In this document: positions 62,437 to 64,000 of the stretch, piece by piece
How positions within the stretch are numbered: position 1 is the stretch's first letter
How the letters are laid out: each line of letters starts with the position of its first letter
Assembly: GCA_900102065.1 (NCBI GenBank)
Contig: FMVK01000006.1
Span: 62,001-126,000 of the forward strand
Source of the DNA: Lachnospiraceae bacterium XPB1003
Lineage (GTDB): Bacteria > Bacillota > Clostridia > Lachnospirales > Lachnospiraceae
Reading direction: 5' to 3'
DNA: 64,000 bases
Translations under genes and position numbers: made by a program
The notes under the pieces: model-generated
The model's input: only the letters and a program-made list of their open reading frames with translations
Told to the model about the DNA's origin: nothing
Databases searched by the model: none

Positions 62437-63117
62437 ATGCAGTACAATATCGTTGGGGGAAATCTTCCTGCTGTGATCGTATCACTTAATCAGGGCGAGT
62501 CCGTTAAGTGTGAATCAGGTGCCATGAGCTGGATGGATCCCAGTATTCAGATGGAAACCAATACAGACGGCGGCGTAGGCAAGCTTTTCGGCCGCATGGT
62601 CACAGGCGAGTCTCTCATGCTCAATACCTATACAGCATCCGCACCGGGCGAGATCGCTTTCGCATCCTCATTCCCCGGTTCTATCGTTGCTTATACAGTA
62701 ACACCCGACAGACCCGTAATGGCACAGAAGGGCGCTTTCTTAGCAAGCGTAGGAAACATCAACATGACAGTAGGCTTCAATAAGAAAGTCGGCGGTGGCT
62801 TCTTCGGCGGCGAAGGCTTCCTGATGCAGAAGTTCGAAGGAGACGGTATCGTATTCTTCGAGATCGACGGTTCTACAGTTGAGTACGATCTCCAGCCCGG
62901 ACAGGTTAAGATAGTAGATACAGGTTATCTTGCTGTTATGGACGCTTCCGTAACTCTCGACATAGAAATGGTTAAGGGACTTAAGAACATGGTATTCGGC
63001 GGTGAAGGCCTCTTCAATACCACTCTTACGGGACCGGGACACATCGTTCTCCAGACAATGCCTATCCCCAATACCGCAACCGTACTCTACAGATATATGC
63101 CTCATCCCAGCAGATAA
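62437..63117 (+). CDS. AIM24/TIGR00266 family protein
   Basis: The 226-residue all-beta protein starts MQYNIVGGNLPAVIVSLNQG and has the family blocks ESGAMSWMDPSIQMET, GESLMLNTYTASAPGEIAFAS and EGLFNTTLTGPGHIVLQTMP. Its biochemical role is unknown; the family is widespread and related to mitochondrial AIM24. GGAGG lies just before the ATG. It is monocistronic and one of two plus-strand genes. Base composition and codon use are close to highly expressed genes here (few rare codons). Confidence 0.92.
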   Translation: MQYNIVGGNLPAVIVSLNQGESVKCESGAMSWMDPSIQMETNTDGGVGKLFGRMVTGESLMLNTYTASAPGEIAFASSFPGSIVAYTVTPDRPVMAQKGAFLASVGNINMTVGFNKKVGGGFFGGEGFLMQKFEGDGIVFFEIDGSTVEYDLQPGQVKIVDTGYLAVMDASVTLDIEMVKGLKNMVFGGEGLFNTTLTGPGHIVLQTMPIPNTATVLYRYMPHPSR

Positions 63118-63180
63118 TCTGCGGATCAATTCAACAGGGTTCGGTTGACTCTGCTCTGTAATGGGTTGAACAGACAATAT

Positions 63181-63222
63181 AAAACGGCTGTCTCACTTTA
63201 CCGAGTGTGACAGCCGTTTTTA
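63181..63222. terminator. Bidirectional terminator between AIM24-like gene and gatB
   Basis: AAAACGGCTGTC pairs with GACAGCCGTTTT, with an inner CACT/AGTG helix; T-rich tails occur on both strands. It ends both converging genes. Confidence 0.93.
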
Positions 63223-63279
63223 ATATGATCATGAAATACAAGATGCTTTACAGATATCGCATTAATGATGCTTCTTTAA

Positions 63280-64000
63280 TTAGGAAAGAAGTTCCTTAAG
63301 TATCTTATTTGCGGTTCCGGGATCAGCTTTTCCCTTTGCGGCCTTCATTACCTGACCAACAAGGAATCCGATAGCCTTGTCCTTACCGCCCTTATAATCC
63401 GCAACAGACTGAGGATTCTCCGCGATAACCTTCTCGCAGATAGCCTTTACGGCGCCCTCATCGTTCTCCTGCTTCATTCCGTGCTCTTCAACATACTTCG
63501 CAGGATCCGTATCATTATCGAACATAACCTCGAAGACTTCCTTCGCCGTAGAATTGTTGATCACTTTTGAATCAACAAGCTCTATCAGCTTGGCAAGATT
63601 AGCGGGGCTGAACCTTATCTGGTCGGGATCCATGCTCTTTTCCTTGAGGAGCCTCATAGTCTCAACCATAAGCCAGTTGGAAACCTTCTTAGGCTGTCCG
63701 CAAATTCCCGATGCCTCTTCGAAGATATCTGCCATACGCTTGGAAGACGTAATGAGCTCGATATCATAATCAGGGATCTGGTACTCCTGCTTATAGCGCT
63801 CGATCTTGGCCTCTCTGAATTCAGGCTGAGCTGCCTTAACCTTTTCGATCCATTCATCGGCTATATCAACGGGAAGGAGGTCAGGGTCAGGGAAATATCT
63901 GTAATCCTGAGCATCTTCCTTGCTTCTCATTGCATAGGATTCAAACTTGGTATCATCCCAGCGTCTGGTCTCCTGGATAACTTTGCCGCCTGATTCAAGT
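63280..64000 (-). CDS. gatB: Aspartyl/glutamyl-tRNA amidotransferase subunit B, C-terminal part
   Basis: GatB, with GatA and GatC, converts Glu-tRNA(Gln) or Asp-tRNA(Asn) to the amide. The frame stays open to the window edge (codons for LESGGKVIQETRRWDD precede the internal Met at 63930), so the 5' end is missing. Seen are KEDAQDYRYFPDPDLLPVD, the helical domain, and the C-terminal YqeY-like domain (LVGQVMKAAKGKADPGTANK). About 240 residues are present, half the usual length, because of the edge and not damage. Confidence 0.97.
   Translation of the reverse strand, partial: LESGGKVIQETRRWDDTKFESYAMRSKEDAQDYRYFPDPDLLPVDIADEWIEKVKAAQPEFREAKIERYKQEYQIPDYDIELITSSKRMADIFEEASGICGQPKKVSNWLMVETMRLLKEKSMDPDQIRFSPANLAKLIELVDSKVINNSTAKEVFEVMFDNDTDPAKYVEEHGMKQENDEGAVKAICEKVIAENPQSVADYKGGKDKAIGFLVGQVMKAAKGKADPGTANKILKELLS

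Overview
The window reads as chromosomal DNA of a Gram-positive Clostridia member, most likely a Lachnospiraceae species (Butyrivibrio-like). The evidence is DapL-type lysine synthesis, an AddAB nuclease, strong AGGAGG-type ribosome binding sites, an infC-rpmI-rplT operon with an AUU start, a TPP-controlled thiamine salvage operon, and ThyX in place of ThyA. The genus is an inference. About 45 genes are packed mostly on the minus strand. Only a class A penicillin-binding protein (16738-19386) and an AIM24-like protein (62437-63117) lie on the plus strand. I see no insertion sequence, prophage, CRISPR array or rRNA.

Layout: 1-5065 carries a partial PAS-type sensor, a two-domain glycosyltransferase, a soluble chemoreceptor-like protein and a DUF3810 protein. 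5062-9696 is the thiamine salvage cluster (TPP riboswitch, thiE, thiD, cytX, thiW, thiM; no thiC or thiG is present). 9702-14234 holds ilvE, a flavodoxin, a drug-efflux-like MFS gene behind a probable leader-peptide attenuator, folA and thyX. 14369-16594 holds mgtE behind a long structured leader, and yigZ. After pbp1A come an SH3 protein and a second PAS-type sensor, then infC-rpmI-rplT (22082-23254), tRNA-Gly and hypotheticals. 24833-28521 is the folate operon folC-folE-folP-folBK. 28587-31646 has PH and PilZ proteins and glgB. 31864-36490 has a foldase-like membrane protein and a heterodimeric ABC exporter. 36636-41183 runs glnA, an ANTAR regulator, dapF, dapL and a DJ-1 protein. 41369-51312 holds an OGG-type glycosylase, nadE, two aminotransferases, a DUF368 protein, a phosphoesterase and a ParB-like/BMP fusion. 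51495-61508 holds a CPBP protease, an HD-GYP protein and addBA. The right edge has a repetitive lipoprotein, the AIM24-like gene and a 5'-truncated gatB.

Most of this is housekeeping. The features most worth following up are regulatory: (i) a 12-codon leader ORF with mutually exclusive hairpins, one hiding the ribosome binding site of the MFS gene (12891-13009); (ii) a long mgtE 5' leader with two small ORFs and a strong internal helix; (iii) a 60-nt, nearly perfectly paired hairpin between thiW and thiM; (iv) a TetR-type palindrome inside the flavodoxin promoter; (v) a 43-bp direct repeat at 51390-51504. Start codons were re-chosen wherever a better ribosome binding site lay inside a longer open frame.
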